Below, piece after piece: positions 44,384 through 52,579 of a stretch of DNA of 64,000 nt. A program made the position numbers and the translations under genes. Under the pieces are notes generated by a model. It had not been told where the DNA came from. It did no database searches and saw nothing but the letters and a program-made list of their open reading frames with translations. The DNA lies in assembly GCA_965371445.1 (NCBI GenBank), contig CBDUYN010000033.1, forward strand, positions 3,276-67,275, written 5' to 3'. Each line of letters starts with the position of its first letter. The first letter of the stretch is position 1. The DNA comes from DASWIG01 sp965371445 (GTDB lineage: Bacteria; Acidobacteriota; Thermoanaerobaculia; Multivoradales; J023).

Positions 44384-44614
44384 GGCGAGAGACTAGCACA
44401 TCTCGCTCGTCAACCAGCGCGGCGCGGCAACACGGCGCCCGCGCCAGACGACGCCGTCGTCGCGAGAGGACAGGCCCGGCGTCTGGCCGGAGCGGTCCTT
44501 CACGCTCGAGGCCGCGGTATGTGCTATGATGGTCAGTAGTCGCCAGGAAAAAGAGCCAGGCGACATGACCTGCTTGAGGCTTCGACGCTCCTCGACGAGG
44601 CGCAGGAGCCCGAC

Positions 44615-45372
44615 GTGAGGTGCCTCATGAGACCGAAAAGGCGAAGGCTCTGGGTCTCGACCCTGCTCATTGCGACTTGCTTCGTCACCGAAGCAGCGCC
44701 CTCGCTGGGTCCGCTTAGCTTGGCCGTGGCGTATGCTGACGACCGACCGGGGAGTGCGCTGACTTGCTCCGGAAATCTCTCCGTAACCGGAAATCTCCTC
44801 TTCTCCGAGCCGGGATGTGGCGATGAAAGCCTGTCGATCAGCCTGACTTCAGATATTACGTGCAGTGCCGCCGCTCCATCGATTCAAAGTTCGAATGTCG
44901 CTCCATCAACGCTTCTCGGTTGTGTCGAAAAACCCCTCAGGAGAGCGCGGGTAGAGCTCTGGAGCAGAGGCATCTTCGAGGATGTATTCTTGTTCGCCAC
45001 GGCGACAGATGACCTTGGAAGTTTCTCCTTCTGTTTAAACAATCAAATCAACAATCCTGTCGACCTCTTTGTCGTGATCTTAGCATGCGCCGACGGTACG
45101 ACCGACGGAGACGCCTGCGGTTCTCTGCCTGGTGATCCGGGCCCACGACCCGGGCTCGAACAACCCGAGCGAGGACTACCTCGAGGTCTTCGAATTCGAC
45201 GTCGACTGGGCGACGCCGGCCAACTCGAGCTTACCGGTCCGCTCCAGATCGACGGTCCAGGTCGACGCCACGGTCTACGCCTGGTCGACGGGGACGTCGG
45301 ACCACCTGGACCTCTACTACGCCGCCGACGCGAGAGTGCGGCATCGACGACGTCTCGATCTGTCCCCAGTAG
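44615..45372 (+). pseudogene. Frameshifted secreted beta-rich protein
   Basis: GTG at 44615 (AGGAG seven bases upstream) leads to a signal peptide (LWVSTLLIATCFVTEAAPS) and a Ser/Cys-rich beta region. Around 45135 the family-like sequence jumps frame to IRAHDPGSNNPSEDYLEVFE and FDVDWATPANSS, and a further shift gives DATVYAWSTGTSDHLDLYYA and then ECGIDDVSICPQ with a TAG at 45372. At least two indels are needed to read these together, so it is a pseudogene of a secreted protein. Confidence 0.65.
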
Positions 45373-45433
45373 GGACGTTCGCGTCCGAGGGACCGTCCCG
45401 GCTTTGGCCGGGGCGGTTCTTGTGGCGCTCGAG

Positions 45434-45745
45434 TCGGACTGCGATAGACTCCGTGGCCAGGAGACGCGAGGAGGTGAAGGCCGTTGGCCGGTCAACTTGG
45501 AGGAATCGTCATGAGCTCAGAGCAGGAAGTCCAGAGGGTCTTGAACCTTCTACGCGAAAAGATCCGGCAAAAGGGCGATTTCAAGGCCGTCTGGGAGCAC
45601 CTGGGCTGGAGCCCGAGCCGGCTCAGCTTCATCCTGGCGGGGCAGGCTCCCCTCAAGTTGGATCACTTCTTGGGCATCCTCGACGCGATTGAGGTGGCTC
45701 CCCGCGACTTCTTCCAAGAGCTCTACGCGTTCCCGCGGTGATTCG
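45434..45745 (+). repeat. Copy A of a ~310-bp HTH cassette
   Basis: Highly similar to 58064-58375, including about 75 bases upstream of the gene (CTGCGATAGACTCCG, GGCCAGGAGACGCGAGGAGG) and the 3' end GCGGTGAT. Similarity drops abruptly on both sides, so the cassette moved or was copied as a unit. Confidence 0.8.
45511..45741 (+). CDS. Small XRE-like helix-turn-helix protein (copy A)
   Basis: 76 residues with TTGGAGGAATCGTC before the ATG. VLNLLREKIRQKGDFKAVWE is followed by the turn and recognition-helix region LGWSPSRLSFILAGQAPLKL and then DHFLGILDAIEVAPRDFFQE. The layout is that of Cro/C1-type HTH proteins that consist of little more than the DNA-binding domain. It is about 80% identical to the product at 58141. 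Most differences lie in and around the putative recognition helix (SRLSFILAGQ versus SELSVVLSGQ), so the two may bind different sites. Confidence 0.75.
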   Translation: MSSEQEVQRVLNLLREKIRQKGDFKAVWEHLGWSPSRLSFILAGQAPLKLDHFLGILDAIEVAPRDFFQELYAFPR

Positions 45746-45778
45746 ACCGATCGTCGATGGTTGCGTCGCCCGGTCGGG

Positions 45779-46100
45779 TCAGTCGTCTTTGAGCCAGAAC
45801 GCCAGCGCTACCGTCATCACGCCCGGCAGGAAGACGAGGGGCAGGTCGGTGAGGGTGTGGCTCATGGGGAGCCGTCCGGCCAGGATGTCCCAGACGTGGA
45901 GCAAGGCGTGAAGGACCATGAAGACGGCGACGGCGATCAGCAGCGGAAAGCCGCCCCGCGGCCAGCAGGCCGCCAGGGCGAGAAGAAGGCCCATGGTCAG
46001 ATAGGCGCAGCCCACGTCGCGCACCAGGTGCACGTTGAAGGGCCCGGTATGGACGACGCCGGGGAAGGGTCTCGAACCAGCTCAAGGGGGCGGCGAGCAT
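45779..46100 (-). pseudogene. Frameshifted small membrane protein gene
   Basis: The ATG at 46100 with AGGTGAGCG upstream opens MLAAPLSWFETLP; after the run CCCC at about 46060 the sequence makes sense only in another frame (GVVHTGPFNVHLVRDVGCAY, then LTMGLLLALAACWP, FPLLIAVAVFMVLHALLHVW, LVFLPGVMTVALAFWL). Removing one C restores a ~106-residue protein with about three membrane segments. Either a real pseudogene or a sequencing error in the C-run; neighbouring decayed genes favour the former. Confidence 0.65.
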
Positions 46101-46106
46101 CTTCGC

Positions 46107-46745
46107 TCACCTCCTCAGGTCGGCGGTACGACGGCATCGCGATCTCGGGAGCCGCGACCTCCGGAGCCACGACCTCCGGAGCCGCAGCCGGGGTGGGAGG
46201 CGGCTCCGGATCCGGTGACGCCGCCTCACGGAGGAGACGCTCGACCTTGGCGGAGAGGCGCCCGAGATGGAGAGCCGACGCACCTGGGCGATCTCCCGGG
46301 CCTGGGCGAGGATCAGGCCGCAGCCCAGAAGGACGACGATCGCCGCCGCTGCCAGCGAGAGTCGGTGACGGCCGACGAACTTGCCGGCACGGTAGAGGAA
46401 GGTGGGCTCGCGGGCCAGGACCGGCAGCCCTTTCAGGTAACGACGGATGTCGTCCGCAAGCTGTTCGACTGAGGAGTAGCGGCTCTCGGGTTCCTTGGCG
46501 AGGGTTTTGAGAACGATCGCGTCGAGGTCGCCACCGAGGCCCGGCCTCTCCGGTTCCTGCTCGCTGATCACCTGGCGGACCCCGTCGGGCTCGGCGGTCT
46601 CGAAACGGTACGGCAGACTCCCGGTGAGCAACCGATAGAGCAGGACGCCGAGGGAGTAGATGTCGCTGGCGGTGGTCAGCGGCAGGCCCGCGAGCTGCTC
46701 GGGGCTGGTGTAGTGAGGGCGGCTGGCATCTCTGCTTCCTCCCGT
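46107..46745 (-). pseudogene. Truncated Ser/Thr protein kinase
   Basis: Only the C-terminal half of a Hanks-type kinase is present: YTSPEQLAGLPLTTASDIYS (APE-like motif and DxxSLG helix F), LGVLLYRLLTGSLPYRFET, LDAIVLKTLAKEPESRYSSV, then the juxtamembrane YLKGLPVLAREPTFLYRAGK and a membrane segment (LSLAAAAIVVLLGCGLIL). The N-lobe, catalytic loop and DFG are absent at the 46745 end. Past the membrane segment the frame shifts (LSAKVERLLREAASPDPEPP lies in another frame). Two-sided decay. Confidence 0.75.
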
Positions 46746-46873
46746 CATCCCAGGGTAACACCCGGGGTCGGTTTGGGGCAATCCGGCCAAAGTGTTAAGA
46801 TCTCGCCATAGACGACCCCGCTGACGAGGGATCCGGCTGGATCCCGGGAGATTCGGCGGACCAAGGAGGTGGC

Positions 46874-47314
46874 ATGCAGGCATTTCGCGCGAAAGCGACC
46901 GTCAGCGACGACCGAGAGCTCCATATCACCCGGGTTCCCTTTCCTCCCGGGGCTGAGCTGGATATCATCCTCCTCGAGGAGGAATCTCGGGACTCGAAGA
47001 GCGGCGAGACGACCCCTTCCCCGGTGGAGGTACCGCAACCGCGGGACACTGTTGCCGAGCCAGGACGTCCAGACACTCAGCGCCTGGTGCAAGACCAATA
47101 TCGCCTGGCGGAGCAGTATCCCGGCGAATACGTGGTGCTGGTAGCTACGAGAATTGTTCATCACTCGCCCGCCCGCCAAGACGTATTGGGAGCCTACCGC
47201 CAAGCCTGGGTGGATTTCCCATCGGAGCGGCCCGTCGTCGTGGCCCCGGGTGGCAAACCGAAGCACAGGCCGATTGTTCGAGGTCGGTCTCTCACCGCGG
47301 CCTGGAGCAAGTGA
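46874..47314 (+). CDS. Small protein with DUF5678-like region
   Basis: 146 residues; CAAGGAGGTGGC directly precedes the ATG. The N-terminus MQAFRAKATVSDDRELHITR and PFPPGAELDIILLEE looks like the short antitoxin-style beta domain often found in these proteins, followed by a Pro/Glu linker and YPGEYVVLVATRIVHHSPAR, GAYRQAWVDFPSERPVVVAP, which resembles DUF5678. I recall such proteins being encoded next to retropepsin-like genes, as here, but have not checked this. Function unknown. Confidence 0.55.
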   Translation: MQAFRAKATVSDDRELHITRVPFPPGAELDIILLEEESRDSKSGETTPSPVEVPQPRDTVAEPGRPDTQRLVQDQYRLAEQYPGEYVVLVATRIVHHSPARQDVLGAYRQAWVDFPSERPVVVAPGGKPKHRPIVRGRSLTAAWSK

Positions 47315-47315
47315 A

Positions 47316-47876
47316 GTGCTCTTGCTCCATAAGCACACATTCAATGTCGCCAGCTACCACCGAAGAGTTAATTCGGAACACGCGAGCCGGAGCCTGTCGC
47401 GAGGGCTTGTTCTCTCCGTTGATATAATATTTCAAGATTGGCTGGATCACAGCGCACTCCGAGGAGACGCTTTTCTCGACCCTGGAGCAGACCACTCCAT
47501 GATCAGTAGCCGGTGGATCCATGAACAGGCGGATACCACAGACGTTAAGGTCCGCAACCCGATGATGGATCCCTCTGGATTCCTGCTGGAGAAGATAGAA
47601 TTACGTATCGGTGGTCAGAGACTGGCTTTAGGAGACGACAACCGGCGTATCTGGATCGGAAGGCAGGCGGGCCAGCTCTCCGAGCGCCCCGTCTCGTCGA
47701 GGCCCTCCTGGGCGGCCTCTCTGCGCAACTGCGCCTCAAGCTCCAGCGTGATGTCGAGGGTCAGTGTCATAGACGAAGCCTACAATGGATTCAGGGTGCG
47801 CGCAACCCCTCTCCGAACATACAAAGCGGCGCGATGGCTTGAATCCTCAGCTTGTCTACCTCGCGGTAGAGTCTAG
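47316..47876 (+). pseudogene. Retropepsin-like aspartic protease, probably truncated
   Basis: Begins at a GTG one base after the preceding stop. After ~35 residues comes LVLSVDIIFQDWLDHSALRG then DAFLDPGADHSMISSRWIHE, the active-site strand of retropepsin-like proteases (usual DTGA(D/T), here DPGAD with Thr replaced by Pro). A normal ending with a second conserved strand and ILLGRD-type motif is missing. From ~47650 the sequence is antisense to an antitoxin-like frame and has no family character. Likely inactive. Confidence 0.5.
47615..47770 (-). pseudogene. Remnant of a small antitoxin-like protein
   Basis: 51 codons: MTLTLDITLELEAQLRREAA then QEGLDETGRSESWPACLP. The opening (LTLDITxELEAxLRxEAAxxGL) is typical of small ribbon-helix-type antitoxins, but the second half loses that character, so a frameshift or truncation is likely. 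It overlaps the retropepsin-like frame in antisense. Confidence 0.4.
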
Positions 47877-47893
47877 CATGACACCCCAGTCGC

Positions 47894-47998
47894 CTACGCG
47901 TTCGCGACCGAGATGGCGGCCAGAGTCCACAGGACGGCGGGCTTGCGGGCGTCGGCGTAGCCTGAGCCGGGCGCCGAAAATTCGCTCTCCGAAATCAT
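47894..47998 (-). other. 34-codon frame, possible gene remnant
   Basis: Reads MISESEFSAPGSGYADARKP and ends with a hydrophobic AVLWTLAAISVANA. No Shine-Dalgarno is visible. It lies in the 221 bases between the retropepsin-like frame and the archaemetzincin gene, downstream of the latter on the same strand. It may be the C-terminus of a lost membrane protein; otherwise this gap shows nothing. Confidence 0.25.
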
Positions 47999-48097
47999 GG
48001 TGATGGTCAGGTTGGTGCTCTACCAGCATCCCGGCTCCCTCGGGTGGTGCAGACGTGAAGAAACGTCCCTCGGGTAGGCTCGACGCGGCCAGAGGGC

Positions 48098-48628
48098 TCA
48101 AGCGTGTCCACCCATCTCTTCCACGCAGGCTGCACAGAAGGTGGCACCCTTCAAGTCGATCTCCTCGACGTAGGTCGAGGAGTGCATGACGCACTGCGGG
48201 TCGAGGCAGTGGACGAGCCCGAAGGTGTGCCCGACCTCGTGGACCGCTTCCTTGACCAACCGCTCGGCGAGCAGGGCGTCGTCGGCCGGCAGCCCGTAGG
48301 CCTCGTTGCGCAGCCGGTGAAGCGAGACGACGGCCGCGCGCCCGTTGAGCTGCGCTTCTCCGAAGACGTAGGTCAGGACCGGTATGAAAAGATCGACGCT
48401 GGTGATGGCGAGGACCTTGCCCGCCGCTTCGCCGCCGCTCAAAAGGAGCTTCAGGAAACGCGAGGAGTCGTATTGGCCACGTGAGGGCTCGAAAGCGGCT
48501 TCCGGATCGAACCACGGAACGCGCCGCTCGATCGCGGCATGGAGGATTCGCCCCAGGTCGGCGCTCAGGCGCTCGAGGAGGAGCGAGCCCGGGCTCAGGT
48601 AGATCGGCACCAGGGTCAAGGAGCGCAT
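48098..48628 (-). CDS. amzA: Archaemetzincin-family metalloprotease
   Basis: 176 residues. The zinc signature HEVGHTFGLVHC fits the archaemetzincin motif HExxHxxGxxHC. Downstream CxxxxxCVMHSST, with ATFCAACVEE at the C-terminus, supplies the Cys set of the second zinc site and the Met-turn (CVMHSS). The N-terminus (LTLVPIYLSPGSLLLERLSA) and LTYVFGEAQLNGRAAVVSLH are also typical. The natural substrate is unknown. It starts six bases after the stop of the sigma-54 activator on the same strand, so it is probably the last gene of the respiratory operon, an unusual partner. Confidence 0.92.
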   Translation of the reverse strand: MRSLTLVPIYLSPGSLLLERLSADLGRILHAAIERRVPWFDPEAAFEPSRGQYDSSRFLKLLLSGGEAAGKVLAITSVDLFIPVLTYVFGEAQLNGRAAVVSLHRLRNEAYGLPADDALLAERLVKEAVHEVGHTFGLVHCLDPQCVMHSSTYVEEIDLKGATFCAACVEEMGGHA

Positions 48629-48634
48629 CGCCGC

Positions 48635-49975
48635 CTACTTGCGCAGGTCGTATTTCTTGATCTTGTTGTAGAGCGTCGCCCGGTCGATGCCTAGGATCCG
48701 GGCCGATTGCTTGACGTTGCCGCCGGTGCGCTCGAGGATGTTCTTGATGTGGAGACGTTCCATGTCGGCGAGCGAGTCGACCGCGGCCATGCCGGTGGGG
48801 GAGCTGTCGCGGATCGGCAGGTCGTCGGCGCGAATCACCGACGTCCGGCCGATTACCATGGCGCGTTCCAGGGCGTTGGCGAGCTCGCGGACGTTGCCCG
48901 GCCAACCGTAGCTCAGCAGGAGGTCCATCGCCTCGGGCGAGATCTCCCGAAAGGGCCGGTTCATCTGCAGCGAGTACTTCTCGAGCAGGTGCTGCGCCAA
49001 GAGCGGAATGTCTTCGCGGCGCTCGCGCAACGGCGGCAGGTCGATCGAGAGGACGTTGATGCGATAGTAGAAGTCTTGGCGGAACTTCTGCGCGGCCATC
49101 AGCTCCTCGAGGGATTGGTTGGTGGCGCAGATGATCCGGAAGTCGACCTCGGTCGGCTTCGAGCCGCCGAGCCTCGTAAAGCGCTTGGTCTCGATGACGC
49201 GCAGCAACTCGACCTGGGTCCTGAGGCTGATCGTGCCGACCTCGTCGAGGAAGAGCGTGCCTCCGTCGGCCATCTCCAGGCGTCCTTTACGGCGGTACTG
49301 GGCGCCGGTGAAGGCACCTTTTTCATGACCGAAGAGCTCGCTTTCGAGAAGCGTCTCGGCGAGGGCGCCGCAGTTGATCGGAACGATGGGGAAGTACCGC
49401 CGCCGGCTGCCGGCGTGGATCGCCTGCGCCACCAGCTCCTTGCCCGTGCCGCTTTCGCCGCGGATCAGGACCGTGGCGTCGCTCGTGGCCACCGAGCGGA
49501 TCATCTCGGCGACCTTCGCCATCTGCGGGCTGTCGCCGACGATCCGCTCAAGGCTCGACATGTGATCGATCTTGCGCCGCAGCTGCAGGTTCTCGGCCTT
49601 GAGGCGGCGTTGCTCCAGAGCCTTTCGGACGAGGTGGCTGAGCTGGTCGGGGTCGACCGGCTTGGTGACGTAGTCGAAGGCTCCCTGCTTCAAGGCGAGG
49701 ACCGCGGTCTCGACCGTGGCGTAGGCCGTGATCATGACGACCGTGAGGTCGGGGTCGACCTCGCGGATGCGCCGCTGGAGCTCCAGGCCGTCGACGCCCG
49801 GCATCTTGATGTCGAGGAGCACCAGGTCCCAGGCGCCCTCGTCGAGGCGCTTCATGGCTTCGGTAGCGTCTTTCGCGGTACCCGTCCGGTAACCATCGCG
49901 CCGGAACCACTGGTCGAGGGAGTCGCGGACCGAAAGCTCGTCGTCGACCACCAGGATGGCGGGTTTATCGTTCAT
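48635..49975 (-). CDS. NtrC-family sigma-54-dependent response regulator
   Basis: 446 residues. Receiver domain with acidic pocket D11/D12, phospho-Asp 55 (LVLLDIKMPG) and Lys in VTKPVDP. AAA+ domain with Walker A GESGTGKE (173-180), the sigma-54-contacting GAFTGA loop (220-225), Walker B LFLDEVGT and arginine-finger region LRERREDIPLLA. A Fis-type HTH is at the C-terminus (GGNVKQSARILGIDRATLYN). The start overlaps the kinase stop by 11 bases; AGGAG precedes the ATG. It should activate a sigma-54 promoter; one is visible upstream of the first gene of this cluster. Confidence 0.95.
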   Translation of the reverse strand: MNDKPAILVVDDELSVRDSLDQWFRRDGYRTGTAKDATEAMKRLDEGAWDLVLLDIKMPGVDGLELQRRIREVDPDLTVVMITAYATVETAVLALKQGAFDYVTKPVDPDQLSHLVRKALEQRRLKAENLQLRRKIDHMSSLERIVGDSPQMAKVAEMIRSVATSDATVLIRGESGTGKELVAQAIHAGSRRRYFPIVPINCGALAETLLESELFGHEKGAFTGAQYRRKGRLEMADGGTLFLDEVGTISLRTQVELLRVIETKRFTRLGGSKPTEVDFRIICATNQSLEELMAAQKFRQDFYYRINVLSIDLPPLRERREDIPLLAQHLLEKYSLQMNRPFREISPEAMDLLLSYGWPGNVRELANALERAMVIGRTSVIRADDLPIRDSSPTGMAAVDSLADMERLHIKNILERTGGNVKQSARILGIDRATLYNKIKKYDLRK

Positions 49976-51680
49976 CTCCTTCTCCTTTTTCAGGATCACC
50001 CTCCCCTGGCGTCGGCTTCGCCGGACGACGCGGCAAGAGGATCTCGAAGCTCGCGCCGCGCCCCGGCTCGGAGTCGACGGCAATCGTGCCGCCGTGCCTC
50101 CGCACGATGCCGTAGACGACGCTCAGCCCGAGCCCGGCGCCGCTGGCCCCGTCCTTGGTGGTGAAAAAGGGGTCGAAGATCTGCGGTAGGATCTCCGCCG
50201 CGATGCCGACGCCGTTGTCGGCGATCTTGAGACGTACCTGGCCGTCGTCGCCGCCGATGGCCTCCAGGGTGACTCGAAGGATCGGCTCGTCCTCGTCCTC
50301 GTCGCGGGCGTCGACCGCGTTGACCAAGAGCGCGACGAGAGCCTGTTGAACCTGGCCCGCGTCGCAAACGAGCTGGTCCTCGCCCGCCGCGAGCAGCCGG
50401 GTCTCGAGCTTCATCTGGGCCATCTCCAGGTGGTGGCGAACGAGCATCAGGGCGCGTTCGACGATCTCGTTCAGAGAGTGCAGGGCGACTTCGACCGCGT
50501 CATGGCGCGAGAAAAGCAGCAGGTTGCGCACGATGTCGCCGCAACGGCCGGCCTCCTTGGAGATGACGGCGAGGTAGCGGGTGTCCTCCTTCCGGCTCTC
50601 GGACGTCCCTTCGCCCGATTCCAGGTCGCGGGCCACCAGCCGGGCGTAGTTCAAGATTCCGGCGAGCGGGTTGTTGAGCTCGTGGGCGACGGTGGCGGCG
50701 AGCCGTCCGAGGGAAGCCATCTTCTCCATGTGGACGACCTGGCGCTGGCTGCGGCTCGCCTCCTCGGTCTTCTCGACGATCTTCTGCTCCAGGGTCTGCG
50801 ACCACAACTCGTTTTCCAGGTGGGCCCGCCGCAGGTCCCGGGTCATCGCATTGAAGGCCCGGGCCAGTTGGGCGATCTCGTCGTGGCCGCGGACGTGGAG
50901 CTTGGTCGTCAGCTCGCCGTGGGCGACCTCGGAGGTCCCTTCGATCAGCCGCCTCACGGGCCGGCGGACCACCACGTTGATAAAAACGGCGGAGAAAAGG
51001 CCGACGAGAAGCGTCGTGGCGACGGCCGCGGTGACGATCTGACGGCTGATGGCGGCGAGGTCGGCGTCGGCTTCGGTCATCGACATCTTTACGTCGAGCA
51101 CGCCGAGGACCGTCTGCTCCGGCGGATGGGCGTGGCAGGCGGCGTCCGAGCAGGCGGGCTCGTTGCCGATCGGATGGATCAGGCCGAGGAGGCGCCGGCC
51201 GCGCGCGTCGCGGTAGACGCGTACCCGGTTCGCGGTGGGCAGCGATCGTAGCGGCTCTTCCCTGTCGTGGCAGATCACGCAGGCTTCGGCTTGGAGGTCG
51301 ACCTGTCGGCCGATCTCGTCCTCCGCCGCCGAGAAGATGACGACGCCCTGCTTGTCGTAGACGCTCACACCGGCCACGCCCGGAGCCTCGGCGATCGTGC
51401 GGATGATCCCGTGAACGTCTTCTTTTCGGTTCAAGAGCATGCCGTGGTAGATCGACTTCTCGATGACCGTGGTGCAGCGCTGCGCGTCCTTGTGGAGGGT
51501 CCCGCGCCAGTGCTCGGCGGTGGTCCGGATGCTGAACCACGCATAGCCGGTGAAAGCGGCGATGGTGATCCCGGCGAGGAGGAGGAAAAGACGGGGACCG
51601 ACGCCGCGCCAGGCGGAGCGCAGCGGGGGTGGAGACGGATCCGAGCCCGGTTGAGGGCCGAGGTCGAGGCGGCTCGTCAT
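49965..51680 (-). CDS. Membrane sensor histidine kinase with periplasmic heme-binding motifs
   Basis: 571 residues. TM1 about 30-50, periplasmic sensor ~52-210, TM2 about 212-238, HAMP, coiled coil, HisKA with His 333 (VAHELNNPLAGI) and HATPase_c (DNGVGIAAEIL, GASGAGLGLSVV). The sensor contains CVICH (134-138), a c-type heme site, and CSDAACH (177-183), a CX4CH variant, so it may hold one or two covalent hemes and sense redox state or a gas. It is encoded next to a multiheme cytochrome complex and pairs with the overlapping NtrC-type regulator. Heme attachment is inferred from the motif only. Confidence 0.9.
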   Translation of the reverse strand: MTSRLDLGPQPGSDPSPPPLRSAWRGVGPRLFLLLAGITIAAFTGYAWFSIRTTAEHWRGTLHKDAQRCTTVIEKSIYHGMLLNRKEDVHGIIRTIAEAPGVAGVSVYDKQGVVIFSAAEDEIGRQVDLQAEACVICHDREEPLRSLPTANRVRVYRDARGRRLLGLIHPIGNEPACSDAACHAHPPEQTVLGVLDVKMSMTEADADLAAISRQIVTAAVATTLLVGLFSAVFINVVVRRPVRRLIEGTSEVAHGELTTKLHVRGHDEIAQLARAFNAMTRDLRRAHLENELWSQTLEQKIVEKTEEASRSQRQVVHMEKMASLGRLAATVAHELNNPLAGILNYARLVARDLESGEGTSESRKEDTRYLAVISKEAGRCGDIVRNLLLFSRHDAVEVALHSLNEIVERALMLVRHHLEMAQMKLETRLLAAGEDQLVCDAGQVQQALVALLVNAVDARDEDEDEPILRVTLEAIGGDDGQVRLKIADNGVGIAAEILPQIFDPFFTTKDGASGAGLGLSVVYGIVRRHGGTIAVDSEPGRGASFEILLPRRPAKPTPGEGDPEKGEGDER

Positions 51681-51757
51681 GGATACCTCCGGACGGTACG
51701 TCCTACCTTGGACGATAGCAGATTATCGGAGTTTGGGGACCGCTGCTCGACATCCGG

Positions 51758-51774
51758 CGAGCCGTGACGGCTCG
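51758..51774. repeat. Perfect short hairpin ahead of the kinase gene
   Basis: CGAGCCG TGA CGGCTCG, 7-bp stem with a 3-base loop, in the 129-base gap between the third GcvH-like gene and the kinase gene. It could partly terminate the metabolic part of the operon or mark a second promoter region; there is no U-tract. Confidence 0.35.
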
Positions 51775-51809
51775 CTCGTTCGCGCGCCGCTGACCCCACC
51801 GTCTCGCCG

Positions 51810-52541
51810 CTATCCGAGAAGTGAACGGACGAGCTCCAGATAGCGTCGCCGGCCGAGGAGGGCGCGCAGGTCGGCCGCCGGCTCGCCGCCGTCGGGCAGC
51901 GTGGGGCCTAGCTGGGCCTGAGGAGGTGCGAGCCGCGTCAGCTTCTCGCGCAGGGCTCGCCTCCGCAGATCGGTGTGCTGCGCCATCTCGTCGGCCGAAA
52001 GCAGCCCCCGGTCCTCTTGTGAGTCGGCGCCGGGCGCGACCTCCAGCAGCCAGCCGTCGTCGTAGGGCGCGGCGGCGGCCAGCGCCGGCCAGGCCCGGAG
52101 GCGTTCGTTTTGCCTCAGGACCTTGCCCGAGACCGGCGTGCGAAGCGCCACGAGGTCCGTCCCTCCGATGGCGATCCACGCGCCGGTCCGGTCCTGCCAG
52201 AGCTGAGATCCCACCGCCGGCAGGATCACTCCTTCGAGGCCGATCAGGAGCTGGGCGGCGAAAGCGTCGATGCCGCAGCGGAGCCGTCCGCCGCGGCGGA
52301 CCTGGACCCAGGTGTGCGCCGGGTGATACCGGCGGTCGTCGCGGAGCTCGCCGGCCGGCCGCCGCCGCTGCGCGACGGTGCGCCGCGGCGTCGCCCCGCT
52401 CATCGCCGCGTCGAAGGGACAGCCGTCGCAGTCGAGGTCGCGGTCACAGAGCTTGTAGGCGACGAGCCCCGCCTTCATCCAGATGCAGGGCGGATCCGCG
52501 CCGGAGCTTGCGTCTCGCTCTTTGCGGTGTGGAGTGGTCAC
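51810..52541 (-). CDS. GcvH-like protein with N-terminal Cys motif (copy C)
   Basis: 243 residues, soluble. The N-terminus carries a compact Cys motif CIWMKAG..LCDRDLDCDGCPFD (Cys 19, 32, 38, 41), which could bind a metal. Residues ~70-170 resemble the H protein of glycine cleavage (YHPAHTWVQVRRGGRLRCGI, GTDLVALRTPVSGKVLR, PYDDGWLLEVAP). No Lys lies in the dozen residues before PVSG where the lipoyl Lys should be, so it is unlikely to carry lipoate. It lies between the cytochrome and kinase genes. Possible role in assembly or signalling of the redox complex; inferred. Confidence 0.75.
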   Translation of the reverse strand: MTTPHRKERDASSGADPPCIWMKAGLVAYKLCDRDLDCDGCPFDAAMSGATPRRTVAQRRRPAGELRDDRRYHPAHTWVQVRRGGRLRCGIDAFAAQLLIGLEGVILPAVGSQLWQDRTGAWIAIGGTDLVALRTPVSGKVLRQNERLRAWPALAAAAPYDDGWLLEVAPGADSQEDRGLLSADEMAQHTDLRRRALREKLTRLAPPQAQLGPTLPDGGEPAADLRALLGRRRYLELVRSLLG

Positions 52542-52579
52542 GGCTCGACTCCTCGGGTCGGAGGGTTGGAGCGAGTGCG

